This document shows positions 39,876-49,572 of a stretch of DNA of 64,000 nt, piece after piece. Below the pieces are notes generated by a model. The model was not told where the DNA came from. It searched no databases and worked only from the letters and a program-made list of their open reading frames with translations. The DNA is from Streptomyces katrae. Lineage in GTDB: Bacteria > Actinomycetota > Actinomycetes > Streptomycetales > Streptomycetaceae. Location: the NCBI RefSeq assembly GCF_000717655.1, contig NZ_JNZY01000002.1:372001-436000 (forward strand), read 5' to 3'. The translations under genes and the position numbers were made by a program. Numbering within the stretch: the first letter of the stretch is position 1; every line of letters starts with the position of its first letter.

Positions 39876-40601
39876 GTGACCGAAGCCGTGACCACGCCGT
39901 CCCCGTTCGAACCGCCGCTGCCGCCCGGGAAGCCGGGCGGCTCCGCCGCGGGCATCACCCCGGGGGACCTCCGCGACGGGGCCGCCGTGGCCCTGGTGAC
40001 CGGGGTGGCCGGGGTGCTGCTCGGCCTGCTGTGGGTGTGGCTGGCGCCGAGGGCGCAGTACGTGTCGAACGGCGAGGCCGTCTTCCTGCGGAGCAGCGAG
40101 AGCGAGGCCCGGATAGGGGCCGACGGGACGTTCTTCATGCTGTCGCTCGGCTTCGGCGTGCTGACCGCCGTGCTCGTGTTCCTGTGGCGGAGGCGGGGCG
40201 GTGTCCCGCTGGTCGTCGGCCTGGCGATCGGGTCCGGCTTCGCCGCGCTGGTGGGGTGGCGGCTGGGGCTGTGGCTGGGGCCGTCGGCGGATGTGGCCGC
40301 GGCTGCGCTGAAGGCGGGCAAGGGGGTGCCGTTCGATGCGCCGCTGCTGTTGCTGGCGCGGGGGGTGCTGCTGGTCTGGCCGATGGTCGCCGTGGCCGTC
40401 CACCTCGGCCTGACGGCCCTCTGGTCCCCCCAGGACCCGGACCCGTCCGACGCCGCCGCCGACCCGGCGTATGGGATCTATCCCCCGCCCTACGTCCACG
40501 GGACGCCCGCGTCGGCCCGGTCGACCCCGCCGGACGAGTCGTACCCGTCGGGCCGGCCCAACCCGCCGGACCCTTCCGCGCCGGAACCTCCGCGAGGCTG
40601 A
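39876..40601 (+). CDS. Small polytopic membrane protein (possibly DUF2567)
   Basis: The 241-residue protein has four hydrophobic segments (about 35-55, 85-105, 112-135 and 155-178) and a Pro/Asp/Ser-rich cytoplasmic tail of about 60 residues. Arrangement and size recall the DUF2567 family of actinobacteria, but I cannot confirm this. The GTG at 39876 lies six bases after CACGAT (39864-39869), suggesting a leaderless start; a GTG at 39870 is in frame. It converges with the YbaK-like gene. Function unknown. Confidence 0.7.
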   Translation: MTEAVTTPSPFEPPLPPGKPGGSAAGITPGDLRDGAAVALVTGVAGVLLGLLWVWLAPRAQYVSNGEAVFLRSSESEARIGADGTFFMLSLGFGVLTAVLVFLWRRRGGVPLVVGLAIGSGFAALVGWRLGLWLGPSADVAAAALKAGKGVPFDAPLLLLARGVLLVWPMVAVAVHLGLTALWSPQDPDPSDAAADPAYGIYPPPYVHGTPASARSTPPDESYPSGRPNPPDPSAPEPPRG

Positions 40602-40632
40602 CCGCCAGGCCGGTCCGGGGCCGCTGCGCAGC

Positions 40633-41124
40633 CTAGTGGCGGGCGATGGGGGCCAGGGTGGCGCCCGTCAAGGTCGTCAGGGTGGTGGGCGGGAGCTCGA
40701 CCTCCAGGCCCCGGCGGCCCGCCGAAATGCAGATCGTGGCGTGCCCGGACGCCGACTCGTCCACCACCGTGCGGAGCCGCCTGCGCTGCCCCAGCGGGGA
40801 GATGCCGCCCAGCACGTACCCCGTCGTGCGTTCCGCCAGCGCCGGGTCCGCCATCGCCGCCCGCTTCCCCGAGACGGCCGCGGCCAGCGCCTTCAGGTCC
40901 AGGCTGCCCGACACCGGGACCACCGCCACCGTCAGCACGCCGTCCACGTCCGCGACCAGCGTCTTGAAGACCCGGTCCGGTGACACCCCCATCGCCTGCG
41001 CCGCCTCCTCGCCGTACGAGGAGTGTGCCGGGTCGTGCTCGTACGCGTGCACCGTGAACTCCGCCCGGGCAGTGGTCAGGGCCGCGATCGCCGGAGTACC
41101 CGCGGGGGCTTTCTTCTTCGCCAT
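40633..41124 (-). CDS. ybaK: YbaK/EbsC-family aminoacyl-tRNA deacylase
   Basis: This trans-editing protein hydrolyses mischarged Cys-tRNA-Pro and related species. The 163-residue product has the ordered motifs HSSYGEEAAQAMGVSPDRVFKTL (split: YGEEAAQAMG and FKTLVAD with the catalytic Lys), VPVSGSLDLKALA, GYVLGGISPLGQ and DESA. Length and motif order match YbaK rather than the ProX or ProRS-INS branches. It lies 28 bases downstream of the Lon-N-domain gene on the same strand, so both are probably co-transcribed. Confidence 0.92.
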   Translation of the reverse strand: MAKKKAPAGTPAIAALTTARAEFTVHAYEHDPAHSSYGEEAAQAMGVSPDRVFKTLVADVDGVLTVAVVPVSGSLDLKALAAAVSGKRAAMADPALAERTTGYVLGGISPLGQRRRLRTVVDESASGHATICISAGRRGLEVELPPTTLTTLTGATLAPIARH

Positions 41125-41152
41125 CAGTCCTTCGCCATCGGTTCGGGCGCCA

Positions 41153-41893
41153 TCAGTTCGGGCTCGTCGGCGCGCGCGTCAGGTCCACCGCCGGGAGCGA
41201 CGGGAGGTGGCGGATCACAGCCGTCTCCGCGCGCAGCAGCTTCAGTTCCTCCGCGAGCCGCGTCGCCGTGTCCGGCGCCTGCAGCAGCCGCTGCTTCGCC
41301 GGGATGTCCAGTACGGCCGCCGCCGCCACGAGGTACGAGACCACCGACGGCTCGTCCGGCAGGTCCGCGGGCGAGGACAGCGACCGCTCCCGCGCCCCGG
41401 CCAGCCGCTTCTGGTAGTTCCGGAAGGCCCGCAGGACCCCCTCCGCCAGCGCCCCCGCGCCGTCGCCCCCGTCCTCCGGTAGCTCCTCCAGCTCCGCGAC
41501 CAGGTACGGGCCCGAGGAGTCCACCGACAGCAGGCGCACCCGCGTCGTACCGGTCGCGAGGACCTCGAAGCTGCCGTCCTCCCGCTCCCGGATCGTCGCC
41601 GCGTCCGCGATGCAGCCCACCCGGTGGAAGGCCTGGATCGGGTCCGGGCCGAAGCCCGCCGTCGGGCCGCGTTCGGGCAGGGCCGTCTGGTCCGGCAGGC
41701 CGGGCGCGGTCGGCGCGACCTCCCGGCCGTCGCGGATCGCGACGACCGCGAAGCGGCGCGGTTCGTCGTCGCCCGTCTTCAGCAGCTCCCGCATCATGGC
41801 GCGATAACGCTCCTCGAAGACGTTCAGCGGGAGGACGAGTCCCGGGAACAGCACCGAGTTCAGGGGGAAGAGGGGCAGGCGAACGGTGGTCAC
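41153..41893 (-). CDS. Lon N-terminal-domain (LON substrate-binding) protein
   Basis: This 246-residue protein has only the substrate-binding LON domain, without ATPase or protease parts. It opens LPLFPLNSVLFPGLVLPLNVFEERYR, the family signature, followed by a beta-rich half (GCIADAATIRE, VLATGTTRVRLLS) and a helical bundle to the end. The GTG start at 41893 overlaps the ribosome region. Such stand-alone LON proteins may be adaptors or chaperone-like; no enzymatic activity is visible. It shares a strand with the YbaK-like gene. Confidence 0.9.
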   Translation of the reverse strand: MTTVRLPLFPLNSVLFPGLVLPLNVFEERYRAMMRELLKTGDDEPRRFAVVAIRDGREVAPTAPGLPDQTALPERGPTAGFGPDPIQAFHRVGCIADAATIREREDGSFEVLATGTTRVRLLSVDSSGPYLVAELEELPEDGGDGAGALAEGVLRAFRNYQKRLAGARERSLSSPADLPDEPSVVSYLVAAAAVLDIPAKQRLLQAPDTATRLAEELKLLRAETAVIRHLPSLPAVDLTRAPTSPN

Positions 41894-41954
41894 GAGGCAC
41901 AGGGTAGTGGCCGCGGGCCAGGGCCTGTCACCTCAGTTGTTCCCGGCCTTCCCC

Positions 41955-43553
41955 TCATCCCCGCCTCAGCAGACGCGATGCTCCCGCCGCCACCGTCGTC
42001 GCAAGGATCCAGCCCAGCAGGACCAGGGCCGTCGAGCCCCACTGCCAGCCGCCCTCCACCTTCCACTGGCCCTCCTGGCCGAGATCGATGACCGGGAGCA
42101 GCAGGTCCAGCGCGTACAGCGCCGCCTCCCAGTTCGGGTGCTCGTCCGCCTTGATCGGCGGCGGCTCGTGCCGGGAGAAGAGCAGTGCGCCCGCCGCCCA
42201 CAGCACCGCCATCCACAGCGCGGCCCGGCCCGGCCGGTACCCGTACGCCACCGTCCAGTCCTGGAGGTACCCCCACGCCTTGAGCGCCGGCGGCAGGGTG
42301 GCCCGGCGCCGCCGCTGCTTGGCGAGCAGCACCTCGCGGGCGTCCGCGTCCTCGCCGCTGGCGCGCAGTACGCTCGCCAGCCGCTCGTACGGCTCCGGCG
42401 AGTACTCCGCAGTGGCCGCCGTCACCCACTCCAGCCGGCGCGCCAGCGGGAAGTGGCCGCGGGGCGCGAGGTTCTCGTACGCGAACCCCTCGATCGACAC
42501 GCCGCCCTGGCCGGGCCAGCTGGTGGAGGTGTCGACCAGCTTGACCACCTTCGCCCCCGACAGCACCACCCGCCCCCGCTCCGGCCGCTCCCCGACGAAC
42601 CGCAGCTCGGGCGTCTGGATCCGGCGCAGCGACACCTCCTGCTCGTCGGTCAGCGTGAACCGGGCGCCGTAGAAGTCGACCGCGTCGCCGAAGCGGCCGT
42701 CGTCCAGGCGCAGCCCGCCCCGGCACTCGAAGCGCTGGGCCCGCTGCCCGCGCGCCGGGGTCTGGCCCAGCCCGTACGGGGGAGTGGAGGAGCCGGAGTC
42801 GCCGAGGACGTAGTCCAGGGCGATCGACGTCAGGTACAGGGTCCGCTCGACGGTCAGCTGCGGGGCGTTCAGCGCGCGCCGCCCGTACGGGTTGCGCAGC
42901 CGCGCCCCGCGCAGGTTCATCGACACGCCGACCTTCGCGCCGCGCAGACTCACCTCCCCGTACGTCTCCAGCAGCTCGCCCTGGAAGTCCTGCGCGACCG
43001 ACATCCCGTCCGCGGCGATGGCCCGGCCCTTGTTGTCCCGCTGCACCACGGCCTGGCTGATCAGCAGGTCGGTGCCGATCTGTGCGTCGGTCAGCCGGAT
43101 CCCGCGGGCCACCCGGCAGCGCGGCAGGTGCAGATCGCCCTCGGTGTGCAGCCGGGAGGCGTCCAGCCGGGGTATCGCGCAGTTGACCAGGCGCAGGGTG
43201 ACGAACCGGGTCTCGGACAGCTGGACCTCGCTGTCGAAGCGGCAGGACTGGAGTTCGACGTACGGCTGCACCGTGCCGCCGGACAGGTCGAGGCGCCCGG
43301 TGATCCGTACGCCGCGCAGTTTCAGCGAGGCCACCCGGCCCGGCACCGGCGGCGGCCCGTGGAGCAGCAGCAGCGCCACCACCTGGGCACGGACAATGCG
43401 CCCCGCGCCCCACACCCGGTCGCCGTGCGGATCGTCCTCGTCGGCGGCGCGGGCGCTGAGATCGCACACGCTGCCCGTCCGGTACGCCTGCCACATGCGG
43501 CGTTCGGGACCGGTGAGATCCGCGGGCTCCTCGTCCGGCCGTGCCTCCGCCAT
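41955..43553 (-). CDS. Pentapeptide-like repeat membrane protein
   Basis: The 532-residue protein has an N-terminal charged region, then a long segment (about residues 75-345) of repeating beta-turn units such as LKLRGVRITGRLDLSGGTV, SLRGAKVGVSMNLRGARLRN and GLRLDDGRFGDAVDFYGA. They resemble an oxidised or degenerate pentapeptide-repeat solenoid. A basic spacer (LLAKQRRRRATLP) precedes about three membrane helices near residues 435-530. This combination suggests a cytoplasmic beta-solenoid anchored at the membrane. Function unknown; homologues are frequent in actinomycetes. Its promoter faces hisD. Confidence 0.78.
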   Translation of the reverse strand: MAEARPDEEPADLTGPERRMWQAYRTGSVCDLSARAADEDDPHGDRVWGAGRIVRAQVVALLLLHGPPPVPGRVASLKLRGVRITGRLDLSGGTVQPYVELQSCRFDSEVQLSETRFVTLRLVNCAIPRLDASRLHTEGDLHLPRCRVARGIRLTDAQIGTDLLISQAVVQRDNKGRAIAADGMSVAQDFQGELLETYGEVSLRGAKVGVSMNLRGARLRNPYGRRALNAPQLTVERTLYLTSIALDYVLGDSGSSTPPYGLGQTPARGQRAQRFECRGGLRLDDGRFGDAVDFYGARFTLTDEQEVSLRRIQTPELRFVGERPERGRVVLSGAKVVKLVDTSTSWPGQGGVSIEGFAYENLAPRGHFPLARRLEWVTAATAEYSPEPYERLASVLRASGEDADAREVLLAKQRRRRATLPPALKAWGYLQDWTVAYGYRPGRAALWMAVLWAAGALLFSRHEPPPIKADEHPNWEAALYALDLLLPVIDLGQEGQWKVEGGWQWGSTALVLLGWILATTVAAGASRLLRRG

Positions 43554-43621
43554 GGCGGCCCCCCTCCGCTGTGCATACGTGTACGGGGAACGCTAAGGGG
43601 CGGCGGTGACAACCGGGGCGT

Positions 43622-43638
43622 GTATCAGCCAGTGATAC
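43622..43638. promoter_or_regulatory. GTATCA/TGATAC inverted repeat before hisD
   Basis: Six-base perfect arms (43622-43627 and 43633-43638) with a five-base spacer lie 41 bases before the hisD start, in the divergent 125-base promoter region. It is a candidate operator for the his operon or the divergent membrane-protein gene. Confidence 0.45.
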
Positions 43639-43678
43639 GGGCGGACGGTGGCGGGAGGCGGTCTGAGAGAATTGGGAG

Positions 43679-45019
43679 GTGATCTCTCGTATCGACCTGC
43701 GCGGTGCCGCCCTCCCCGAGGGCGGCGCCCTGCGCGATCTGCTGCCCCGTGCCGAGTTCGACGTAGAAGCTGCCCTGGAGAAGGTGCGGCCCATCTGCGA
43801 GGACGTCCATCATCGTGGCACGGCGGCGCTGATCGAGTACGCGCAGAAGTTCGACGGGGTGGAGCTCTCGCAGGTCAGGGTCCCTGCCGAGGCACTCAAG
43901 AGTGCGCTCGACGAGCTCGACCCGGCCGTCCGCGCCGCCCTCGAGGAGTCCATCCGGCGCGCCCGGATCGTGCACCGCGAGCAGCGCCGCACCGAGCACA
44001 CCACCCAGGTGGTCCCCGGCGGCACCGTGACCGAGAAATGGGTTCCGGTCGAGCGCGTGGGCCTGTACGCGCCCGGCGGCCGTTCCGTGTACCCGTCCTC
44101 CGTCGTCATGAACGTCGTCCCGGCGCAGGAGGCGGGCGTCGAGTCGATCGCGCTCGCGTCCCCGCCGCAGAGGCCCGCTTTTGAAGGAGACCCGGCCGGC
44201 GGCCTGCCGCACCCGACGATCCTCGCCGCCTGCGCGCTGCTCGGCGTCGACGAGGTGTACGCGGCCGGCGGCGCCCAGGCCGTCGCGATGTTCGCGTACG
44301 GGACGGAAGACTGCCTGCCCACCAACATGGTGACCGGCCCCGGCAACGTCTGGGTCGCCGCCGCCAAGCGCTACTTCACTGGGAAGATCGGCATCGACAC
44401 CGAGGCCGGCCCGACGGAGATCGCGGTCCTCGCGGACTCCACGGCCGACCCGGTGCACGTCGCCGCCGACCTGATCAGCCAGGCCGAGCACGACCCGCTG
44501 GCCGCCGCCGTGCTCGTCACGGACTCCGAGGAGCTCGCGGCCGCCGTCGAGCGGGAGCTGGAGCCGCAGGTCGCGGCCACCAAGCACGTCGAGGACCGGA
44601 TCAAGCCGGCCCTCGCGGGCAAGCAGTCCGCGATCGTGCTGGTCGACAGCCTGGAGGACGGCCTCAAGGTCGTCGACGCGTACGGAGCCGAGCACCTGGA
44701 GATCCAGACCGCCGATGCCGCGGCCTGGGCCGCCCGCGTCCGGAACGCCGGTGCGATCTTCGTCGGCCCGTGGGCCCCGGTCTCGCTCGGCGACTACTGC
44801 GCCGGGTCGAACCACGTGCTGCCCACCGGCGGCTGCGCCTGCCACTCCTCCGGCCTGTCCGTGCAGTCCTTCCTGCGCGGCATCCACATCGTCGACTACA
44901 CGCGCGACGCCCTCGCCGAGGTCACCCACCACGTGGTGACGCTGGCCGAGGCCGAGGACCTGCCGGCGCACGGCGCGGCCCTGAAGGCCCGCTTCGGCTG
45001 GAAGGTGCCGCAGTCATGA
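43679..45019 (+). CDS. hisD: HisD, histidinol dehydrogenase
   Basis: HisD catalyses the last two steps of histidine synthesis, oxidising L-histidinol to histidine with NAD and zinc. The 446-residue protein shows [20 protein letters not shown], the NAD-region [12 protein letters not shown] and [10 protein letters not shown], the SQAEHDP zinc and catalytic region, and [10 protein letters not shown]. The GTG start at 43679 has an overlapping GGGAGGT and may rely on an upstream GAGAG. It is the first gene of the his operon and overlaps hisC as ATGA. Confidence 0.97.
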   Translation: MISRIDLRGAALPEGGALRDLLPRAEFDVEAALEKVRPICEDVHHRGTAALIEYAQKFDGVELSQVRVPAEALKSALDELDPAVRAALEESIRRARIVHREQRRTEHTTQVVPGGTVTEKWVPVERVGLYAPGGRSVYPSSVVMNVVPAQEAGVESIALASPPQRPAFEGDPAGGLPHPTILAACALLGVDEVYAAGGAQAVAMFAYGTEDCLPTNMVTGPGNVWVAAAKRYFTGKIGIDTEAGPTEIAVLADSTADPVHVAADLISQAEHDPLAAAVLVTDSEELAAAVERELEPQVAATKHVEDRIKPALAGKQSAIVLVDSLEDGLKVVDAYGAEHLEIQTADAAAWAARVRNAGAIFVGPWAPVSLGDYCAGSNHVLPTGGCACHSSGLSVQSFLRGIHIVDYTRDALAEVTHHVVTLAEAEDLPAHGAALKARFGWKVPQS

Positions 45020-46140
45020 CCGGCAACTCCTCCGTGTCCCCCTGGGACGAGCTCCCCATCCGCGACGAGCTGCGCGGCAAGACCCCGTACGGTGCCCCCC
45101 AGCTCGACGTGCCCGTCCAGCTGAACACCAACGAGAACCCGTACGAGCTCCCCGAGGAACTGGTCCGGCGCATCGCCGAGCGCGTTTCCGAGGCCGCCCG
45201 CACCCTCAACCGCTACCCCGACCGGGACGCGATCGAGCTGCGGACCGCCCTGGCCGCCTACCTCACCCGCACCGGCAAGCACCCGGTCGCGCGGGAGAAC
45301 GTATGGGCCGCCAACGGCTCCAACGAGGTCATCCAGCAGCTGCTGCAGACCTTCGGCGGGCCCGGCCGCACCGCGATCGGCTTCGAGCCCTCGTACTCCA
45401 TGCACGCGCTGATCGCCCGGGGAACCGGCACGGGCTGGATCTCCGGGCCGCGCCGGGAGGACTTCACGATCGACGTGGCGGCGGCCGAGCAGGCCATCGC
45501 CGAGAACGCGCCCGACGTCGTCTTCATCACCTCGCCCAACAACCCCACGGGGACCGCGGTCGAGGCGGAGACGGTCCTCGCCCTGTACGAGGCCGCGCAG
45601 GCGGCCAAGCCGTCCCTGGTCATCGTGGACGAGGCGTACGTCGAGTTCAGCCACCGGGACTCGCTCCTGCCGCTGATCGAGGGCCGCCCGCACCTGGTGG
45701 TCTCCCGGACCATGTCCAAGGCCTTCGGCGCCGCCGGGCTGCGCCTGGGCTACCTGGCCGCGCACCCGGCCGTGGTCGACGCCGTCCAGCTCGTACGCCT
45801 GCCGTACCACCTGTCGGCCGTCACCCAGGCGACCGCGCTGGCCGCCCTGGAGCACACCGACACCCTGCTCGGCTACGTCGAGCAGCTCAAGGCCGAACGG
45901 GACCGCCTCGTCACCGAGCTGCGGGCGATCGGCTGCGAGGTCACCGAGTCCGACGCGAACTTCATCCAGTTCGGGAAGTTCGAGGACTCGCACACCGCCT
46001 GGCAGAAGATCCTCGACCAGGGTGTCCTGGTCAGGGACAACGGCGTACCGGGCTGGCTGCGGGTCACCGCCGGCACTCCGGCCGAGAACGACGCGTTCCT
46101 GGAAGCGGTTCGCGCACTGAAGAAGGAGCAGCACGCATGA
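45016..46140 (+). CDS. hisC: HisC, histidinol-phosphate aminotransferase
   Basis: This PLP-dependent class II aminotransferase makes histidinol phosphate from imidazole-acetol phosphate. Of 374 residues, key ones are [11 protein letters not shown] near the N-terminus, the SPNNPTGT loop, the Asp in [10 protein letters not shown], and the PLP Lys235 in [19 protein letters not shown]. The ATG at 45016 overlaps the hisD stop (ATGA) and hisB follows as another ATGA overlap. No substrate-switch residues stand out. Confidence 0.97.
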   Translation: MTGNSSVSPWDELPIRDELRGKTPYGAPQLDVPVQLNTNENPYELPEELVRRIAERVSEAARTLNRYPDRDAIELRTALAAYLTRTGKHPVARENVWAANGSNEVIQQLLQTFGGPGRTAIGFEPSYSMHALIARGTGTGWISGPRREDFTIDVAAAEQAIAENAPDVVFITSPNNPTGTAVEAETVLALYEAAQAAKPSLVIVDEAYVEFSHRDSLLPLIEGRPHLVVSRTMSKAFGAAGLRLGYLAAHPAVVDAVQLVRLPYHLSAVTQATALAALEHTDTLLGYVEQLKAERDRLVTELRAIGCEVTESDANFIQFGKFEDSHTAWQKILDQGVLVRDNGVPGWLRVTAGTPAENDAFLEAVRALKKEQHA

Positions 46141-46730
46141 GCCGCATCGGACGGGTCGAACGGACCACGAAGGAGACCTCGGTCCTCGTCGAGATAAACC
46201 TCGACGGCACCGGCAAGGTCGACGTCTCGACGGGCGTGGGCTTCTACGACCACATGCTCGACCAGCTCGGCCGCCACGGCCTCTTCGACCTCACGGTCAA
46301 GACGGACGGCGACCTGCACATCGACAGCCACCACACCATCGAGGACACCGCCCTCGCGCTCGGCGCCGCCTTCAAGCAGGCCCTCGGCGACAAGGTCGGC
46401 ATCTACCGCTTCGGCAACTGCACCGTGCCGCTCGACGAGTCCCTCGCCCAGGTGACCGTCGACCTGTCCGGCCGCCCGTACCTCGTGCACACCGAGCCCG
46501 AGAACATGGCGCCGATGATCGGCGAGTACGACACGACGATGACCCGGCACATCTTCGAGTCGTTCGTCGCGCAGGCCCAGATCGCCCTGCACATCCACGT
46601 CCCGTACGGCCGTAACGCCCACCACATCGTGGAATGCCAGTTCAAGGCCCTCGCGCGCGCCCTGCGCTACGCGGCCGAGTTCGACCCGCGCGCCGCCGGA
46701 ATCCTGCCCTCCACGAAGGGCGCCCTCTAG
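46137..46730 (+). CDS. hisB: HisB, imidazoleglycerol-phosphate dehydratase
   Basis: This manganese-dependent dehydratase of histidine synthesis is monofunctional (197 residues); no histidinol-phosphatase domain is fused. Metal-site motifs are [37 protein letters not shown] and [19 protein letters not shown]. Translational overlap with hisC is ATGA. The histidinol phosphatase must be encoded elsewhere. Confidence 0.97.
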   Translation: MSRIGRVERTTKETSVLVEINLDGTGKVDVSTGVGFYDHMLDQLGRHGLFDLTVKTDGDLHIDSHHTIEDTALALGAAFKQALGDKVGIYRFGNCTVPLDESLAQVTVDLSGRPYLVHTEPENMAPMIGEYDTTMTRHIFESFVAQAQIALHIHVPYGRNAHHIVECQFKALARALRYAAEFDPRAAGILPSTKGAL

Positions 46731-46732
46731 CC

Positions 46733-46900
46733 GTGAACGGCCTCAACACCATCCTGATCGTCTTCGGCCTGTTCCTGGCCGGAGGCGTCTACTCCTTCCA
46801 GAAGCAGCAGATGCCCAAGTCGGTCGTCATCCTGCTCGCCATCGGCTCCGCGATGTGCCTCGCCGCCGGAGTCCTGCGGATCCAAGGAATCTGGGAATGA
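46733..46900 (+). CDS. Small membrane protein within the his operon, 55 residues
   Basis: A GTG start two bases after the hisB stop gives a 55-residue protein with two hydrophobic helices ([18 protein letters not shown] and [18 protein letters not shown]) joined by KQQMPKS. It overlaps hisH at ATGA, so it is translated with its neighbours. I do not recognise a named family. Its tight embedding between hisB and hisH suggests it is a real, conserved Streptomyces gene, possibly for membrane association of the His enzymes, but that is inference. Confidence 0.8.
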   Translation: MNGLNTILIVFGLFLAGGVYSFQKQQMPKSVVILLAIGSAMCLAAGVLRIQGIWE

Positions 46901-47547
46901 GCGCAGCCCGTCCGACCAAGACGGTCGTGGTCTTCGACTACGGCTTCGGAAACGTCCGTTCCGCCGAGCGCGCACTCGCGCGCGTCGGCGCGGACGTCGA
47001 GATCACCCGTGACTACGACAAGGCGATGGACGCCGACGGACTCCTCGTCCCCGGTGTCGGTGCCTTCTCCGCCTGCATGCAGGGCCTCAAGGACGTCCGC
47101 GGCGACTGGATCATCGGCCGCCGGCTCTCCGGCGGCCGCCCGGTCATGGGCATCTGCGTCGGCATGCAGATCCTCTTCGAACGCGGCATCGAGCACGGCG
47201 TGGAGACGGAGGGCCTCGACGAGTGGCCCGGCACCGTCGAGCCGCTGCGCGCCCCGATCGTGCCCCACATGGGCTGGAACACCGTGGACGCCCCCGCCGA
47301 CAGCCAGGCCTTCAAGGGCCTGGACGACGACGCCCGCTTCTACTTCGTGCACTCGTACGCGGTGCGCGACTGGAGCCTGGAGGTCACCAACCCGGTGATC
47401 CGCGCCCCCAAGGTCACCTGGGCCACCCACGGCGAGCCCTTCGTCGCGGCGGTGGAGAACGGGGCCCTGTGGGCCACCCAGTTCCACCCCGAGAAGTCCG
47501 GCGACGCCGGAGCCCAGCTCCTCACCAACTGGATCGAGACCCTTTGA
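46897..47547 (+). CDS. hisH: HisH, glutamine amidotransferase subunit of IGP synthase
   Basis: HisH supplies ammonia from glutamine to HisF. The 216-residue class I amidotransferase has the oxyanion region LVPGVGAFS, the nucleophile Cys87 in GICVGMQIL, and the His197-Pro-Glu199 pair in FHPEKSG. It follows the small membrane gene by an ATGA overlap, and its TGA stop shares one base with the priA start. Confidence 0.97.
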   Translation: MSAARPTKTVVVFDYGFGNVRSAERALARVGADVEITRDYDKAMDADGLLVPGVGAFSACMQGLKDVRGDWIIGRRLSGGRPVMGICVGMQILFERGIEHGVETEGLDEWPGTVEPLRAPIVPHMGWNTVDAPADSQAFKGLDDDARFYFVHSYAVRDWSLEVTNPVIRAPKVTWATHGEPFVAAVENGALWATQFHPEKSGDAGAQLLTNWIETL

Positions 47548-48281
47548 TGCCCGTCAACAAGCTGGAACTCCTCCCCGCGGTCGACGTCCGCGACGGGCAG
47601 GCCGTCCGCCTCGTGCACGGGGTGTCCGGCAGCGAGACCTCCTACGGCTCCCCGCTCGACGCGGCCCTCGCCTGGCAGGCCTCGGGCGCCGAATGGCTGC
47701 ACCTCGTCGACCTGGACGCCGCCTTCGGCACCGGCGACAACCGCGCCCTGGTCGCCGAGATCACCGGCGCCATGGACATCAAGGTCGAGCTGTCCGGCGG
47801 CATCCGCGACGACGCCTCGCTCGCCGCGGCCCTCGCCACCGGCTGCACCCGCGTCAACCTCGGCACCGCCGCCCTGGAGACCCCCGAGTGGGCCGCCAAG
47901 GCCATCGCCGAGCACGGCGACAAGATCGCCATCGGCCTCGACGTACGCGGCACCACCCTCAAGGGCCGCGGCTGGACCAGCGAGGGCGGGGACCTCTACG
48001 AGACCCTCGCACGCCTGGACTCCGAGGGCTGCGCCCGGTACGTCGTCACCGACATCGGCAAGGACGGCACGCTGACCGGCCCCAACCTTGAGCTGCTGAA
48101 GAACGTCTGCGCCGCCACCGACCGGCCGGTCGTGGCCTCCGGCGGGATCTCCTCGCTGGACGACCTGCGGGCGCTGTCCGAGCTGGTGCCGCTGGGCGTC
48201 GAGGGCGCGATCGTGGGCAAGGCCCTGTACACCAAGGCCTTCACCCTGGAAGAGGCCCTCCGGGTGGTGTCCGGCTCATGA
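47547..48281 (+). CDS. priA: PriA, bifunctional ProFAR isomerase / PRA isomerase (HisA-TrpF)
   Basis: This beta/alpha-barrel enzyme does the HisA step of histidine synthesis and the TrpF step of tryptophan synthesis, as shown for Streptomyces and Mycobacterium PriA. The 244-residue product has the catalytic acids Asp13 ([13 protein letters not shown]) and Asp132 (GLDVRG), with phosphate loops [10 protein letters not shown] and [11 protein letters not shown]. It lies inside the his operon, while no trpF occurs in the trp cluster, consistent with dual function. The start shares one base with the hisH stop. Confidence 0.95.
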   Translation: MPVNKLELLPAVDVRDGQAVRLVHGVSGSETSYGSPLDAALAWQASGAEWLHLVDLDAAFGTGDNRALVAEITGAMDIKVELSGGIRDDASLAAALATGCTRVNLGTAALETPEWAAKAIAEHGDKIAIGLDVRGTTLKGRGWTSEGGDLYETLARLDSEGCARYVVTDIGKDGTLTGPNLELLKNVCAATDRPVVASGGISSLDDLRALSELVPLGVEGAIVGKALYTKAFTLEEALRVVSGS

Positions 48282-48679
48282 GCGGCGCCGGTGAGGTCCG
48301 CCGCATCTCGTCGGGCGGCCCGTGGGAGGAGGCCGTGGGGTACTCCCGCGCCGTGGAGCTGCCGAACGGGCTCGTGCTCGTCTCCGGCTGCACCTCCGTC
48401 GTCGACGGCAAGATCGTGGCCGGCGGCCCGTACGAGCAGACCGTCAACTCCTTCCGCGTCGCGGTCGACGCGCTGAAGCAGGTCGGCCTGGGTGTGGAGC
48501 ACGTGGTCCGGACCCGGATGTACATCACCCATGCGAGGGATGTGGACGAGGTGGGCCGCGCCCACAAGGAGCTCTTCGACTCCGTCCGCCCCGCCGCCTC
48601 CATGATCATCGTCTCCGGCTTCATCGACCCCGGCCTGGTCGTCGAGGTCGAGGTCGAAGCCTTCCGAGGGGAGTCCTGA
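48278..48679 (+). CDS. ridA: RidA-family reactive enamine/imine deaminase
   Basis: This is a small trimeric Rid protein of 133 residues that hydrolyses reactive imines. Features are [29 protein letters not shown], the anion-site Arg in VVRTRMYIT, and the C-terminal [23 protein letters not shown] true RidA has an Arg near residue 105; the Arg here lies in VVRTRMY, so the subgroup needs alignment. It sits between priA and hisF with ATGA and TGATG overlaps, so it is made in step with the His enzymes. Confidence 0.85.
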   Translation: MSGAGEVRRISSGGPWEEAVGYSRAVELPNGLVLVSGCTSVVDGKIVAGGPYEQTVNSFRVAVDALKQVGLGVEHVVRTRMYITHARDVDEVGRAHKELFDSVRPAASMIIVSGFIDPGLVVEVEVEAFRGES

Positions 48680-49434
48680 TGTCGCTCGCCGTACGAGTGA
48701 TTCCCTGCCTGGACGTGGACAACGGCCGCGTCGTCAAGGGCGTCAACTTCCAGAACCTGCGCGACGCGGGCGACCCGGTGGAGATGGCCAAGCTGTACGA
48801 CGCCGAGGGCGCCGACGAGCTGACCTTCCTCGACATCACCGCGTCGTCCGGGAACCGCGAGACCACGTACGACGTGGTGCGGCGGACCGCCGAGCAGGTC
48901 TTCATCCCGCTGACCGTGGGCGGCGGCGTCCGCACCGCGGAGGACGTGGACAAGCTGCTGCGGGCCGGTGCGGACAAGGTGGGCGTGAACACCGCCGCCA
49001 TCGCGCGGCCCGAGCTGATCCAGGAGATCGCGGAGCGCTTCGGGCGGCAGGTGCTCGTCCTGTCCGTCGACGCCCGCCGCACGCCGACCGGTTCCTTCGA
49101 GGTCACCACGCACGGCGGCCGCCAGGGCACCGGCATCGACGCCGTCGAGTGGGCGCACCGGGCGACGGAGCTGGGCGCCGGGGAGATCCTGCTGAACTCG
49201 ATGGACGCGGACGGGACGAAGGACGGGTACGACACCGAGATGATCGCGGCGGTGCGCAAGCACGTGACGGTGCCGGTGATCGCCTCCGGCGGTGCCGGGA
49301 GGCTGGAGCACTTCGCTCCGGCGATTGCGGCCGGTGCCGATGCGGTGCTCGCGGCTTCGGTGTTCCACTTCGGTGACCTGCGGATCTCCGAGGTCAAGGC
49401 CACCTTGAGGGAGGCGGGCCACCCGGTCCGCTGA
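48679..49434 (+). CDS. hisF: HisF, cyclase subunit of imidazoleglycerol-phosphate synthase
   Basis: HisF uses ammonia from HisH to form IGP and AICAR. The 251-residue barrel has the catalytic Asp12 ([15 protein letters not shown]) and Asp131 (LSVDARR), GGGVRTAED, and the C-terminal phosphate loop [13 protein letters not shown]. The ATG is one base inside the ridA stop (TGATG). It is the last gene of this coupled his block; hisI follows after an opposite-strand gene. Confidence 0.97.
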   Translation: MSLAVRVIPCLDVDNGRVVKGVNFQNLRDAGDPVEMAKLYDAEGADELTFLDITASSGNRETTYDVVRRTAEQVFIPLTVGGGVRTAEDVDKLLRAGADKVGVNTAAIARPELIQEIAERFGRQVLVLSVDARRTPTGSFEVTTHGGRQGTGIDAVEWAHRATELGAGEILLNSMDADGTKDGYDTEMIAAVRKHVTVPVIASGGAGRLEHFAPAIAAGADAVLAASVFHFGDLRISEVKATLREAGHPVR

Positions 49435-49572
49435 CGCCCTGGCCGGGCGGCGATGACGGTGTCCGGTGCGCGCTGCCCCGGGCACCCCGCGTCGGCGGAC
49501 GGAGTCCGGCGGCAGGTGCCCGAAGCCCGGGAGGCCCGCCAGGGCCGACCGGTGCGAGGGCGCCGTGGGGAA

